64,000 bases of DNA from Halomonas sp. (GTDB lineage: Bacteria; Pseudomonadota; Gammaproteobacteria; Pseudomonadales; Halomonadaceae). Within the stretch, counting starts at the first letter, position 1, and the number at the start of each line of letters is the position of its first letter. The translations under genes were made by a program, and so were the position numbers. The DNA lies in the NCBI RefSeq assembly GCF_011050415.1, contig NZ_DRFS01000006.1, positions 124,001 to 188,000 on the forward strand, read 5' to 3'. The notes under the pieces were generated by a model. It was not told where the DNA came from and made no database searches. It was given only the letters and a program-made list of their open reading frames with translations. Below are positions 53,983 to 61,679 of the stretch, piece after piece.

Positions 53983-54966
53983 CTAACAGCGCGGTGTAGC
54001 AAATGAGAGCACGTCTTCCAGGCGTGCTTTGCCCAATACCAACTGAATTAGGCGATCAATGCCCAGCGCCACGCCAGCGCCCTCCGGCATTCCATGCTCA
54101 AGTGCGGCGAGTAGCCGCTCATCCACATCCACTTCCGGCAAGCCTAAACGGCGCCGCTCAGCGTTATCTGCAGCAAAACGAGCGCGCTGCTCAGCCGCAT
54201 CGGTTAGTTCATCGTAGCCATTGGCCAACTCGATTCCGTTTAGATACAGCTCAAAGCGGGAAGCCACCCACTCGCCATCTGCATCCTGATGGCGACGAGC
54301 CAGTGCCGCTTGGCTGGTAGGGTAATCGGTTACCACACTTAGCTCAGACCGGCCCAATTGAGGTTCAATCACCACGCTCATCAGCAGATCAAGGCAGGTA
54401 TCCCGTCCCTCCCCGGCTAATGTTGTAGCAGACATCTGCGCCCGCTCAGCAGCTAACGCCCGCAGTTTTTCCAGAGAAGTGGTAAAAGGGTCTACTTCCA
54501 AGTGGGTATGAAACAGTTCGCGGTACCGATAGTGCACGACAGGCCCAGGGAAACTTGGTAGCAATGACATTACCAATGTTGCGGTCTCATCAATCAGTTT
54601 TGCCAGGGTAAACTGCGGTCGATACCACTCAAGCATCGTGAATTCAATATTGTGGCGACTACCCACTTCACCATCACGAAAGCTTTTGGCGAGTTGAAAA
54701 ATAGGCCCGCAGCCGGCTGCTAACAGCCGCTTCATATGAAATTCAGGAGAGGTTTGTAACCACAGCCTACGCTGGCCCCTATCGGTACGCGCCAAGGTAT
54801 GCAGCGACACCAAATGCACATCCGTGCTGCCCCCCTGCCCCAGTATCGGCGTCTCCACTTCCAGCACGTCACGCTTAGCAAAAAAGGCGCGTACGTTAGC
54901 AATTAGCCGCGCACGTTCACGTAGCGTCTCGATAGACGCGGAAGGCTGCCAATCAATGGCCATCAC
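53983..54966 (-). CDS. epmA: EF-P--(R)-beta-lysine ligase EpmA
   Basis: EpmA is a lysyl-tRNA-synthetase paralogue that attaches (R)-beta-lysine to EF-P. The 327-residue protein has the class II motifs (LQTSPEFHMKRLLAAG, FRDGEVGSRHN with EFTMLEWYRP, and GVALGIDRL) but no anticodon domain. AAGGAGT precedes two adjacent ATG codons (54966 and 54963). Its substrate protein Efp and the aminomutase EpmB are the next genes. Confidence 0.96.
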   Translation of the reverse strand: MMAIDWQPSASIETLRERARLIANVRAFFAKRDVLEVETPILGQGGSTDVHLVSLHTLARTDRGQRRLWLQTSPEFHMKRLLAAGCGPIFQLAKSFRDGEVGSRHNIEFTMLEWYRPQFTLAKLIDETATLVMSLLPSFPGPVVHYRYRELFHTHLEVDPFTTSLEKLRALAAERAQMSATTLAGEGRDTCLDLLMSVVIEPQLGRSELSVVTDYPTSQAALARRHQDADGEWVASRFELYLNGIELANGYDELTDAAEQRARFAADNAERRRLGLPEVDVDERLLAALEHGMPEGAGVALGIDRLIQLVLGKARLEDVLSFATPRC

Positions 54967-54980
54967 TACTCCTTAGACAT

Positions 54981-55060
54981 ACTAGGGTCTGGGCAAACTA
55001 ATGTTTGGAAACGCTACTGCTCGGGAAAGCTAACGTTTGGAACAGCTAATGTTTTGAAAA
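54981..55060. repeat. Five imperfect 16-bp tandem repeats upstream of epmA
   Basis: Five contiguous 16-bp units occur: ACTAGGGTCTGGGCAA, ACTAATGTTTGGAAAC, GCTACTGCTCGGGAAA, GCTAACGTTTGGAACA and GCTAATGTTTTGAAAA, starting at 54981, 54997, 55013, 55029 and 55045. They fill the space between the efp terminator and the epmA ribosome site, where the epmA promoter must lie. The pattern CTA-N8-GAAA is kept while other bases vary. Confidence 0.75.
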
Positions 55061-55070
55061 AAAGACTTAG

Positions 55071-55100
55071 CAAAAAATGACCACGCTGTATGCGTGGTCA
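55071..55100 (-). terminator. Terminator after efp
   Basis: On the - strand TGACCACGC and GCGTGGTCA form a 9-bp stem with a 5-nt loop, followed by TTTTTTG (complement of 55071-55077). It lies 25 bp after the efp stop. Confidence 0.92.
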
Positions 55101-55124
55101 TAATAACTATCAGCGTAAAAGCTA

Positions 55125-55691
55125 TTAAGCGCGTGAGACGTAGTCCCCACTGCGCGTATCGACTTTCAGCACTTCACCCTGATTAATGAATAGCGGTACA
55201 CGCACCACAGCACCAGAAGACAAGGTCGCAGGCTTAGAACCACCCTGTGCCGTATCACCTTTCAAGCCGGGATCTGTTTCAACGACTTCCAACTCGATAA
55301 AGTTAGGCGGCGTTACGGAAATAGCCTTATCATTCCAAAGCGTAATGATATAGGGCACCTGCTCTTTCAGCCACTTGACGGTATCGCCTAGCGCTTTTTT
55401 CTCTACCGCGTACTGCTCAAACGAGCCATCGGTTTTCATGAAGTGCCACATATCACCATCGGTATAGAGGTACTCCATCTCCAAATCCATGACGTCAGCG
55501 CCTTCCAGCGAATCACCAGATTTGAAAGTCTTCTCACCTACGCGGCCAGTCATCAGGTTACGCAGCTTAACACGGTTAAACGCCTGCCCCTTACCCGGCT
55601 TGACCAGCTCGTTCTCAACGATCGAGCAAGGATCGCCGTCGAGCATTACTTTCAAACCTGCTTTGAATTCATTGGTAGAATAGTTCGCCAT
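55125..55691 (-). CDS. efp: Elongation factor P
   Basis: EF-P relieves ribosome stalling at polyproline. The 188-residue protein has three beta-barrel domains; the modified lysine is Lys34 in VKPGKGQAF, the beta-lysylation type and not the rhamnosylated arginine type. This agrees with the adjacent epmA and epmB. It is divergent from epmB and ends at a strong terminator. Confidence 0.98.
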   Translation of the reverse strand: MANYSTNEFKAGLKVMLDGDPCSIVENELVKPGKGQAFNRVKLRNLMTGRVGEKTFKSGDSLEGADVMDLEMEYLYTDGDMWHFMKTDGSFEQYAVEKKALGDTVKWLKEQVPYIITLWNDKAISVTPPNFIELEVVETDPGLKGDTAQGGSKPATLSSGAVVRVPLFINQGEVLKVDTRSGDYVSRA

Positions 55692-55859
55692 AAATGTCTC
55701 TCAATTATCCATTTCAGTTATTTGTTTCAGCAAATACAACACGAAGTCATACTTCGCCTTTGCTAGCGTCGTTGTAAAATAACGCCGCTGTGAAATAGCG
55801 CCACCGCAATTAGCGCCGTTATATGAAGTGGGCGCATGATAACCCGAAGGAGGGCTTTT

Positions 55860-56882
55860 TTGCAGGAGAACATTATTATCGCCGCTAAGCAGGCATCTGC
55901 CCAGATATCTCTCTCATGGCAGCAGCAGCTTTCGCTAGCGATCCGTGACCCTATTACCCTCTGTCAGCGACTTGGTTTAAGTGATCGCTGGGTGTCGGGT
56001 GCTCGCACCGGGCACCAGTTGTTTGAGATCTGCGTGCCCGAGGCATACCTAGCACGTATTGCACCTAACACCCCCGATGATCCGCTGCTACGACAAGTGT
56101 TGCCACTCGAAAAAGAAGCTTTAACCCCCCTGGGGTACGTATTAGACCCCTTGGAAGAAGCGGAACATCGGCCAGCCAAAGGACTCATTCATAAGTACGC
56201 GGGACGAGTATTGCTGATCGCTAGCCCTAACTGCGCGATTAACTGCCGCTACTGCTTCAGGCGCCACTTTCCCTATAGCGATAATTCACCTTCCAGGGCT
56301 CAGTGGCAGGAAGCGCTGGATTACCTGCGCGCCGACCCCACTATACATGAGGCTATTTTGTCTGGTGGTGACCCGCTGGCCGCTAGCGATCGTCAACTGG
56401 CATGGTTGGTGGAACAGCTGGAAAGCATCCCCCACTTGAAGCGGCTGCGTATTCATACCCGGCTGCCGGTGGTCATTCCCGACCGGATTGATGACGCTTT
56501 ACTGGGCTGGCTAGGTTCGACGCGTTTGCAAAAAGTCATGGTACTGCACATTAACCACACCAATGAAATTGACCAAGCAGTGATCGATGCCTGCACGCGG
56601 CTTAAACAAACAGGTGCGACGCTACTTAACCAAAGCGTGCTACTGCGGGGTGTAAACGATGACGTAGCAACCTTAGCAACGCTGTCGGAACGGTTATTTG
56701 AGGCAGGTATCCTGCCCTACTACTTACACGTGCTGGATCCGGTTCAAGGCGCCGCCCATTTTGATGTACCAGATAATGAAGCCCGCGAGCTAGTGGCTCA
56801 ACTGCAGGATCGCTTACCCGGTTTCTTGATGCCACGACTGGTGCGTGAGATTCCAGGCAAAGCGAGCAAAACAACGCTTTAA
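55860..56882 (+). CDS. epmB: EF-P beta-lysylation radical SAM aminomutase EpmB
   Basis: EpmB converts L-lysine to (R)-beta-lysine for EF-P modification, using S-adenosylmethionine, a [4Fe-4S] cluster and PLP. The protein of about 340 residues has the radical SAM motif CAINCRYC, GGDPLA, and the lysine-aminomutase core with RIHTRLPVVIP and the PLP-lysine region PYYLHVLDPVQGA. I choose the TTG at 55860 because AAGGAGGG ends 5 nt before it and the length matches the E. coli protein; an ATG at 55836 lies upstream of that ribosome site. Confidence 0.93.
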   Translation: MQENIIIAAKQASAQISLSWQQQLSLAIRDPITLCQRLGLSDRWVSGARTGHQLFEICVPEAYLARIAPNTPDDPLLRQVLPLEKEALTPLGYVLDPLEEAEHRPAKGLIHKYAGRVLLIASPNCAINCRYCFRRHFPYSDNSPSRAQWQEALDYLRADPTIHEAILSGGDPLAASDRQLAWLVEQLESIPHLKRLRIHTRLPVVIPDRIDDALLGWLGSTRLQKVMVLHINHTNEIDQAVIDACTRLKQTGATLLNQSVLLRGVNDDVATLATLSERLFEAGILPYYLHVLDPVQGAAHFDVPDNEARELVAQLQDRLPGFLMPRLVREIPGKASKTTL

Positions 56883-56953
56883 TGCTTGTTAAACGGCACA
56901 AAATCAGTGCAACCACTGCTTTTGACGCACCATTAAAACGCATGCAGCAAGTC

Positions 56954-56987
56954 AATACAGTTGCCGCTAGTGCGACAACTGTATTTT
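56954..56987 (+). terminator. Terminator after epmB
   Basis: AATACAGTTG (56954-56963) and CAACTGTATT (56976-56985) form a perfect 10-bp stem with a 12-nt loop and a TTTT tail, 72 bp after the epmB stop. It insulates epmB from the guanidine operon. Confidence 0.8.
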
Positions 56988-57020
56988 AATTATCTGAAAC
57001 AGAAAGAATTAACATGAATC

Positions 57021-57035
57021 GGCCACGATTTTGCT
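57021..57035 (+). promoter_or_regulatory. Possible sigma-54 promoter of guanidine operon
   Basis: GGCCACGATTTTGCT has GG (57021-57022) and GC (57033-57034) with the required 10-nt spacing and a good TTGCT -12 element, but a weak -24 element. It would start transcription near 57046, about 55 nt before the riboswitch. Nitrogen control of guanidine use would make sense, but no clear NtrC site was found. Confidence 0.3.
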
Positions 57036-57100
57036 CAGTATCTAAGTGTTACAAACGGGGTATCGGCGGTTAATGCTGCCAGACAATTTAGTTTCCAATA

Positions 57101-57214
57101 GATCGCTAGGGTTCCGACACCGTCAATACACAACCCCCGATGGTGTGGCTGGTCCGAGAGCAATCGACCTAACGCTAAAGCGTAAGGTTACACGGCGGGA
57201 CAAAAGCCCGGGAG
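57101..57214 (+). promoter_or_regulatory. Guanidine-I (ykkC) riboswitch
   Basis: The leader carries the conserved strings of the ykkC class in order: CTAGGGTTCCG (57106-57116), TGGTCCGAGAG (57149-57160 region) and ACACGGCGGGA with AAAAGCCCGGGAG ending at 57214. The variable stem between them pairs ACACC with GGTGT. This class binds free guanidinium and turns on detoxification and degradation genes. The expression platform to 57273 contains a weak GGTGC/GCGCC hairpin and the ribosome site GGAGG; the mode of control is not evident. Confidence 0.95.
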
Positions 57215-57273
57215 GATAAGGTGCAGTGATGCGCCGATGCCCCCGAGTTTTCCCTTAGCCGTTGGAGGCTTTC

Positions 57274-58350
57274 ATGACCCGTGCCAATCGTATCTCCCTA
57301 AAAAGCTTTTCGCTCGCTCCCTTATCTGCCGCGCTATTGGCATCAACCCTTGCAATCACTCCTGCACAGGCACAAGAACGCGACGAATTTAGCGTTTGCT
57401 GGTCGATTTATGCCGGCTGGATGCCCTGGGCCTATGCCGATGTAGAAGGTATCGTCGATAAGTGGGCCGACGAATACGGCATCAGCATCGATGTGGTGCA
57501 GGTCAACGACTACGTCGAATCAATTAATCAGTTTACCTCGGGCAACGTTGACGGCTGCGCCATGACCAACATGGATGCGCTGACGATTCCCGCCGCCAGT
57601 GGCGTCGACTCTACCGCGCTGATTATCAACGACTATTCAGACGGCAATGACGGCATTGTACTAAAGGACAGCGATGACCTTGCCGACATCGAAGGCCGCC
57701 GGGTCAATCTCGTTCAGTTTAGTGTCTCCCACTACTTTCTTGCCCGCGCCCTTGAGAGCGTTGGCTTAACCGAGCGCGACATCGAGACGGTGAATACCTC
57801 TGATGCGGATATCGTCGGCCTGTTTTCCAGCAGCACGACCGAAGCCGTGGCCGCCTGGAACCCTCAGTTAAGCGCCATCGCCGAGATGCCGGATGCCAAT
57901 GTGGTGTATACCTCAGCTGAAATTCCCGGCGAAATCCTCGACATGATGGTGGTCAATACCCAAACCCTGGCCGATAACCCCGCCCTTGGCCATGCCTTGG
58001 TAGGCGCCTGGTATGAAGTGATGGGTTTAGTCGAAGCAGACGACGAGAACGCCCTAACCATTATGGCGGATGCAGCAGGCACCAACCTTGAAGGCTACCG
58101 CGCCCAGCTAGAAGCCACTTACCTCTACACCGACCCTGCTGAAGCCGTAGCGTTAATGGAAAGTCCCGAGCTGCTCGAAACCATGGAACGGGTTGCCGAG
58201 TTCAGCTTTGAACACGGACTGCTCGGCGATATGGCACCCAATGCAGGTGTGGTGGGCATTGAAACGCCCAGCGGCGTATTTGGCGATGAGAGCAACGTAC
58301 AGCTGCGCTTCGACCCAAGCTTTACCCAGGCTTATCTCGACGCTCAGTAA
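57274..58350 (+). CDS. ABC transporter substrate-binding protein, guanidine/urea-carboxylase cluster
   Basis: The 358-residue periplasmic protein has a Sec signal peptide (cleavage after AQA, about residue 34) and a TauA/NMT1-like fold (VCWSIYAGWMPWAYADVEGI, SVSHYFLARALE). Members beside urea carboxylase are usually annotated as putative urea binding proteins; with a guanidine riboswitch in front, guanidine is the more likely ligand (inference). The start at 57274 has TTGGAGG 6 nt upstream. The mature protein is rich in Asp and Glu, as expected for an extracytoplasmic protein of a halophile. Confidence 0.88.
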   Translation: MTRANRISLKSFSLAPLSAALLASTLAITPAQAQERDEFSVCWSIYAGWMPWAYADVEGIVDKWADEYGISIDVVQVNDYVESINQFTSGNVDGCAMTNMDALTIPAASGVDSTALIINDYSDGNDGIVLKDSDDLADIEGRRVNLVQFSVSHYFLARALESVGLTERDIETVNTSDADIVGLFSSSTTEAVAAWNPQLSAIAEMPDANVVYTSAEIPGEILDMMVVNTQTLADNPALGHALVGAWYEVMGLVEADDENALTIMADAAGTNLEGYRAQLEATYLYTDPAEAVALMESPELLETMERVAEFSFEHGLLGDMAPNAGVVGIETPSGVFGDESNVQLRFDPSFTQAYLDAQ

Positions 58351-58425
58351 CGGGTTCCTCCTACATTAGCGCGATGGGAGTGGCGCCTGCCACTTCCTAT
58401 GCTCTCATCATCTGTGGACACCGCC

Positions 58426-59253
58426 ATGAAGCGATTTATTAACTTAGCGCCCTCTCGGGGCGGACGCTGGCTGTTGGGTTTACTGCCTTTTTTGTTACTG
58501 GCGATGCTCTATATGAGCCTCTCCAACGCAAGGCTGGCGGAGAACCCCAACGATCGTCTGCTGCCAACACCCTCTACCATGGCAAGCTCCTTTTACCACT
58601 TGGCTACCGCAGAAAACGTGCGCACCGGGCAGATTGTGCTGTGGACAGACACCTTCGCAAGCTTGGAACGCATTGTGATTGGAGTCGGCATTAGTGCGCT
58701 CATAGGCTTGGTCGTGGGCATTTTAAATGGTGGCATTCCACTTATCCGCGCCAAGCTCTCACCGCTGGTTACGGTCGCCTCGCTGATTCCGCCCATGGCG
58801 ATACTGCCGATCCTGTTTATTGCTTTTGGCACCGGAGAAGCTGCCAAAATTGCGCTGATTGTGATTGGGGTAACGCCCTTTCTCATTCGCGACCTTCAGG
58901 GCCATGCCCTGCGACTCCCAGACGAACAACTGATCAAAGCGCAAACCCTGGGCGCCAGCTCCTGGCAAGTGCTGTTAAGGGTTCTGCTGCCACAGTTAAC
59001 GCCAAGGCTATTAAATGCCACCCGTTTGGCCTTGGGAACCGCCTGGCTGTTTTTGATTGCCGCTGAAGCAATTGCCGCCCAGGAAGGGCTTGGCTACCGC
59101 ATCTTCCTGGTGCGCCGTTACCTCTCCATGGACGTGATACTGCCCTATGTGGCCTGGATTACCCTGCTGGCGTTTCTGCTTGACCAACTGCTGGCCTGGG
59201 TCTCGCGGCTGGCTTTCCCCTGGTATCACGCTGGCGAAGGAGATAACTCATGA
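58426..59253 (+). CDS. ABC transporter permease, guanidine cluster
   Basis: A 275-residue inner-membrane permease of the SsuC/TauC type with about six hydrophobic segments and the EAA-like cytoplasmic loop in AQTLGASSWQVLLRVLLPQ (about residue 180). The start at 58426 is preferred; an upstream ATG at 58399 would add nine residues, and neither has a strong ribosome site. It overlaps the ATPase gene by 4 bp. Confidence 0.9.
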   Translation: MKRFINLAPSRGGRWLLGLLPFLLLAMLYMSLSNARLAENPNDRLLPTPSTMASSFYHLATAENVRTGQIVLWTDTFASLERIVIGVGISALIGLVVGILNGGIPLIRAKLSPLVTVASLIPPMAILPILFIAFGTGEAAKIALIVIGVTPFLIRDLQGHALRLPDEQLIKAQTLGASSWQVLLRVLLPQLTPRLLNATRLALGTAWLFLIAAEAIAAQEGLGYRIFLVRRYLSMDVILPYVAWITLLAFLLDQLLAWVSRLAFPWYHAGEGDNS

Positions 59254-60044
59254 GCCTGCTAGCGGCTAAACGGTTAGAAAAGCACTACGGCAATCACGCG
59301 GTGCTCGAAAACCTTAATTTCAGCGTTGAGCCCGGTGAGTTTGTCACCTTAGTGGGCGCCTCGGGCTGCGGTAAAACCACCTTTCTAAAAATGCTGCTGG
59401 GTACCGAAGCCACCTCCCGTGGCAGCCTAACCCTGGATGACCAGCCGATTCCCAATGAACCCGGTCCCGACCGTGGCGTGGTGTTTCAGAAGTACTCGGT
59501 TTTCCCCCACCTAACGGTGCTGGGCAACGTCATCATTGCCGATGAGCTAAGCAGCGCCAAGCTGCTCGGCAAAAGCTTTGGGGCTGCCAAGCGCCAGGCT
59601 ATCGAGAAGGCCCGTGCCCGTATCGACGAAGTGGGCCTGAGCCACGCGCTCAAAAAGTATCCCCACGAGCTTTCCGGGGGCATGCAGCAGCGCCTGGCCA
59701 TTGCCCAAGCGCTGATGATGCGACCACGCATACTGCTGCTGGATGAGCCTTTCGGGGCACTGGATCCAGGCATTCGCCAAGATATGCACGTGCTGATTAA
59801 TCGCCTGTGGCAAGAGCAGCAGCTGACCATCTTTATGATTACCCACGACTTAAAAGAGGCCTTCGAGCTGGGTACCCGGCTATGGGTCTTCGATAAGACC
59901 CGCCACGACCCTCAGGCACCGGAGGCGTATGGCGCCACCATCACCTACGACCTACCCATCTCGCGAGACCGCCCATCAACAGAACTCCAAGAAGCGCTTA
60001 GCCATGGCGGCTTGAAAACCCACACCCAGGAGACGCTGCTATGA
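59250..60044 (+). CDS. ABC transporter ATP-binding protein, guanidine cluster
   Basis: A 264-residue ATPase of the nitrate/taurine importer group, with Walker A GASGCGKTTF (about residue 37), signature LSGGMQQRLAIAQAL, Walker B LLLDEPFGALDP and switch motif ITHDLKEA. Start and stop both overlap neighbours as ATGA, so permease, ATPase and the next gene are translationally coupled. Substrate is inferred from the cluster. Confidence 0.93.
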   Translation: MSLLAAKRLEKHYGNHAVLENLNFSVEPGEFVTLVGASGCGKTTFLKMLLGTEATSRGSLTLDDQPIPNEPGPDRGVVFQKYSVFPHLTVLGNVIIADELSSAKLLGKSFGAAKRQAIEKARARIDEVGLSHALKKYPHELSGGMQQRLAIAQALMMRPRILLLDEPFGALDPGIRQDMHVLINRLWQEQQLTIFMITHDLKEAFELGTRLWVFDKTRHDPQAPEAYGATITYDLPISRDRPSTELQEALSHGGLKTHTQETLL

Positions 60045-60778
60045 CAGACGCTGTTATAAATAGCCAACCCGCTTACTCCACCCATTTACCCGGTGGGCAT
60101 CACTGGTCGCTGCGCCTGCGCCGCGGCACCACCTTGACCCTGACCGCGCAGCAAGCCGACAGCAACGTGGGGCTTTTATGCTATAACCCGGAAAACCTGC
60201 TGGAACGCTTAAACCTGCCCGACACTCTGAAGTGCCAGCACACCTTCAAGCTCACCCAGGGTCACTGCCTTTATTCAGATATGGGGCGTATTTTTGCCTC
60301 CATTACCCACGACGACCTAGGTTGGCACGACAGTGTCAGCGGCAACTTGATGCCCCACCATCTGTTAGCTAAAGGTTGGCAGCCGGTCAGCTATCAGCAG
60401 GCCCACAACGACTGGACACGCACCGGCTTCGACGCCTTTTTGGTCGAGCTGGCCAAGTACGGTCTGGGCCGTCGGGATATGGCCGCCAACCTCAACCTCT
60501 TCTCCCGCGTTGAGAGCGACGACGACGGCAAGCTGAGCTATGTCTCTGGCCACTGCCAACCAGGTAACAGCGTCACGCTGCGCTTTGAGATGGACACCCT
60601 GGTGCTGCTGCACACCTGCCCGCACCCGCTTGACCCCAGCGCAGAGTACCCTCGTCGCGGCGTCGATATTGTCCTCGGCACCGCCGAGCCGCCCACTGAA
60701 GACGACCCTTGCTACCGCTCACGGCCTGAAAACGCCCGTGGCTTTGCTAATAACCGTCTTTATCACCTTGGCCTGTAA
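60041..60778 (+). CDS. DUF1989 urea-carboxylase-associated protein (likely carboxyguanidine deiminase subunit)
   Basis: The 245-residue protein belongs to the DUF1989 family, annotated UAAP1/UAAP2 beside urea carboxylases. Visible family segments are LRRGTTLTLTAQQADSNVGL, ITHDDLGWHDS and VLLHTCPHPLDP, where the Cys and surrounding His may bind metal. In guanidine-degrading bacteria the two DUF1989 proteins are reported to form the heteromeric deiminase CgdAB that converts carboxyguanidine to allophanate and ammonia. I cannot say securely which is CgdA or CgdB. It overlaps the ATPase gene by 4 bp. Confidence 0.85.
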   Translation: MTDAVINSQPAYSTHLPGGHHWSLRLRRGTTLTLTAQQADSNVGLLCYNPENLLERLNLPDTLKCQHTFKLTQGHCLYSDMGRIFASITHDDLGWHDSVSGNLMPHHLLAKGWQPVSYQQAHNDWTRTGFDAFLVELAKYGLGRRDMAANLNLFSRVESDDDGKLSYVSGHCQPGNSVTLRFEMDTLVLLHTCPHPLDPSAEYPRRGVDIVLGTAEPPTEDDPCYRSRPENARGFANNRLYHLGL

Positions 60779-60793
60779 GGGGGAACGAACAGC

Positions 60794-61432
60794 ATGATTA
60801 TTGAAAGCACCCTACGCCCCGAAAACGCCGTCAGCCGCACCACGGTAAACGCGGGTGATCACTACATTGGCACCGTCAAGCGAGGCCAAACCCTGCGCAT
60901 TCTCGACTTAGAGGGCAACCAGGCCGCCGACACCCTGTTCTTCAGTGCCGCCGATACCAGCGAGCGCTACAGCGCCATGGATACAGTTCGCGAGCAAGGC
61001 GCGGTTTATCTCACCGCAGGCACCCCGCTGATCTCCAGCGAAGGCCGCACCATGCTGACGATTACAGCCGACACCTGTGGCCGCCACGATACGTTGGGGG
61101 GCGCCTGCGCCAGCGAAAGCAACACCGTGCGCTACGATCTGGAAAAGCGCCATATGCACTCCTGCCGAGATAACTGGATGCAGGCCATCGCCAACTATCC
61201 AGATTTCGGCCTGACCAAGCGCGATATCACCCACAACATCAACTTTTTTATGAACGTGCCGGTCACCGCGGATGGCGAATTAACCTTTGCAGACGGCATC
61301 TCGGCACCGGGTAAATACGTGGAGATGGTCGCCGAAATGGACGTCATCGTGCTGGTATCCAACTGCCCTCAGCTCAACAACCCCTGCAACGGCTATAACC
61401 CAACGCCCATAGAGCTGTTGGTTTGGGACTGA
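60794..61432 (+). CDS. DUF1989 urea-carboxylase-associated protein (second deiminase subunit)
   Basis: The 212-residue protein is the second DUF1989 paralogue, with [55 protein letters not shown] and the C-terminal [18 protein letters not shown]. The Cys, His and Asp in these segments are candidates for the active site. It probably pairs with the upstream paralogue as the carboxyguanidine deiminase. A purine-rich site (AAGGGGGAACG) precedes the ATG 15 bp after the previous stop. Confidence 0.86.
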   Translation: MIIESTLRPENAVSRTTVNAGDHYIGTVKRGQTLRILDLEGNQAADTLFFSAADTSERYSAMDTVREQGAVYLTAGTPLISSEGRTMLTITADTCGRHDTLGGACASESNTVRYDLEKRHMHSCRDNWMQAIANYPDFGLTKRDITHNINFFMNVPVTADGELTFADGISAPGKYVEMVAEMDVIVLVSNCPQLNNPCNGYNPTPIELLVWD

Positions 61433-61486
61433 CATGAGAATAGGCGCTGATCAAATCACGAGAGTAAGTGAAACGTCTTTTTCAGG

Positions 61487-61594
61487 GCCGGAAAGAGCTC
61501 CATGCAGTTCCGGCATTCCCGCCATCCATGGCGGTCAGATGAAAAAGCCGAGCGCCCATGGATGGGTTCACAGCGTTTTCGCGTCTCTTCTGAC
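61487..61594. repeat. Structured intergenic repeat, copy B, inside guanidine operon
   Basis: Three hairpins occur in series: GCCGGAA/TTCCGGC (61487-61493, 61508-61514), CCGCCAT/ATGGCGG (61519-61525, 61528-61534), and an outer GTCAGA/TCTGAC stem (61535-61540, 61589-61594) enclosing the 25-nt core at 61551-61575, which contains CCCAT-GG-ATGGG. The core matches copy A except at two positions. It lies between the second DUF1989 gene and the guanidine-II element. Confidence 0.75.
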
Positions 61595-61615
61595 TTGACC
61601 ACAGCACTAAATCCC

Positions 61616-61659
61616 TGGGGACGACCCCACGAGGTTGATTCTTCTGCGGGACGACCCGC
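61616..61659 (+). promoter_or_regulatory. Guanidine-II (mini-ykkC) riboswitch ahead of the carboxylase
   Basis: Two short stem-loops with identical ACGA loops occur 16 nt apart: TGGGG-ACGA-CCCCA (61616-61629) and GCGGG-ACGA-CCCGC (61646-61659). Two tandem hairpins with ACGR loops closed by G-C pairs are the defining feature of the mini-ykkC motif, in which each hairpin contributes to guanidine binding. The ATG of the carboxylase gene is 20 nt downstream, a normal distance for translational control through the ribosome site. Confidence 0.85.
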
Positions 61660-61679
61660 CTTTGTTTGCAGGCAGTGCC

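Noticed and set aside
56883..57020. NtrC binding sites upstream of the guanidine operon
   Set aside because: Half-site-like TGCAA and GCACC strings occur near 56910-56930, but spacing and symmetry do not fit the NtrC palindrome.
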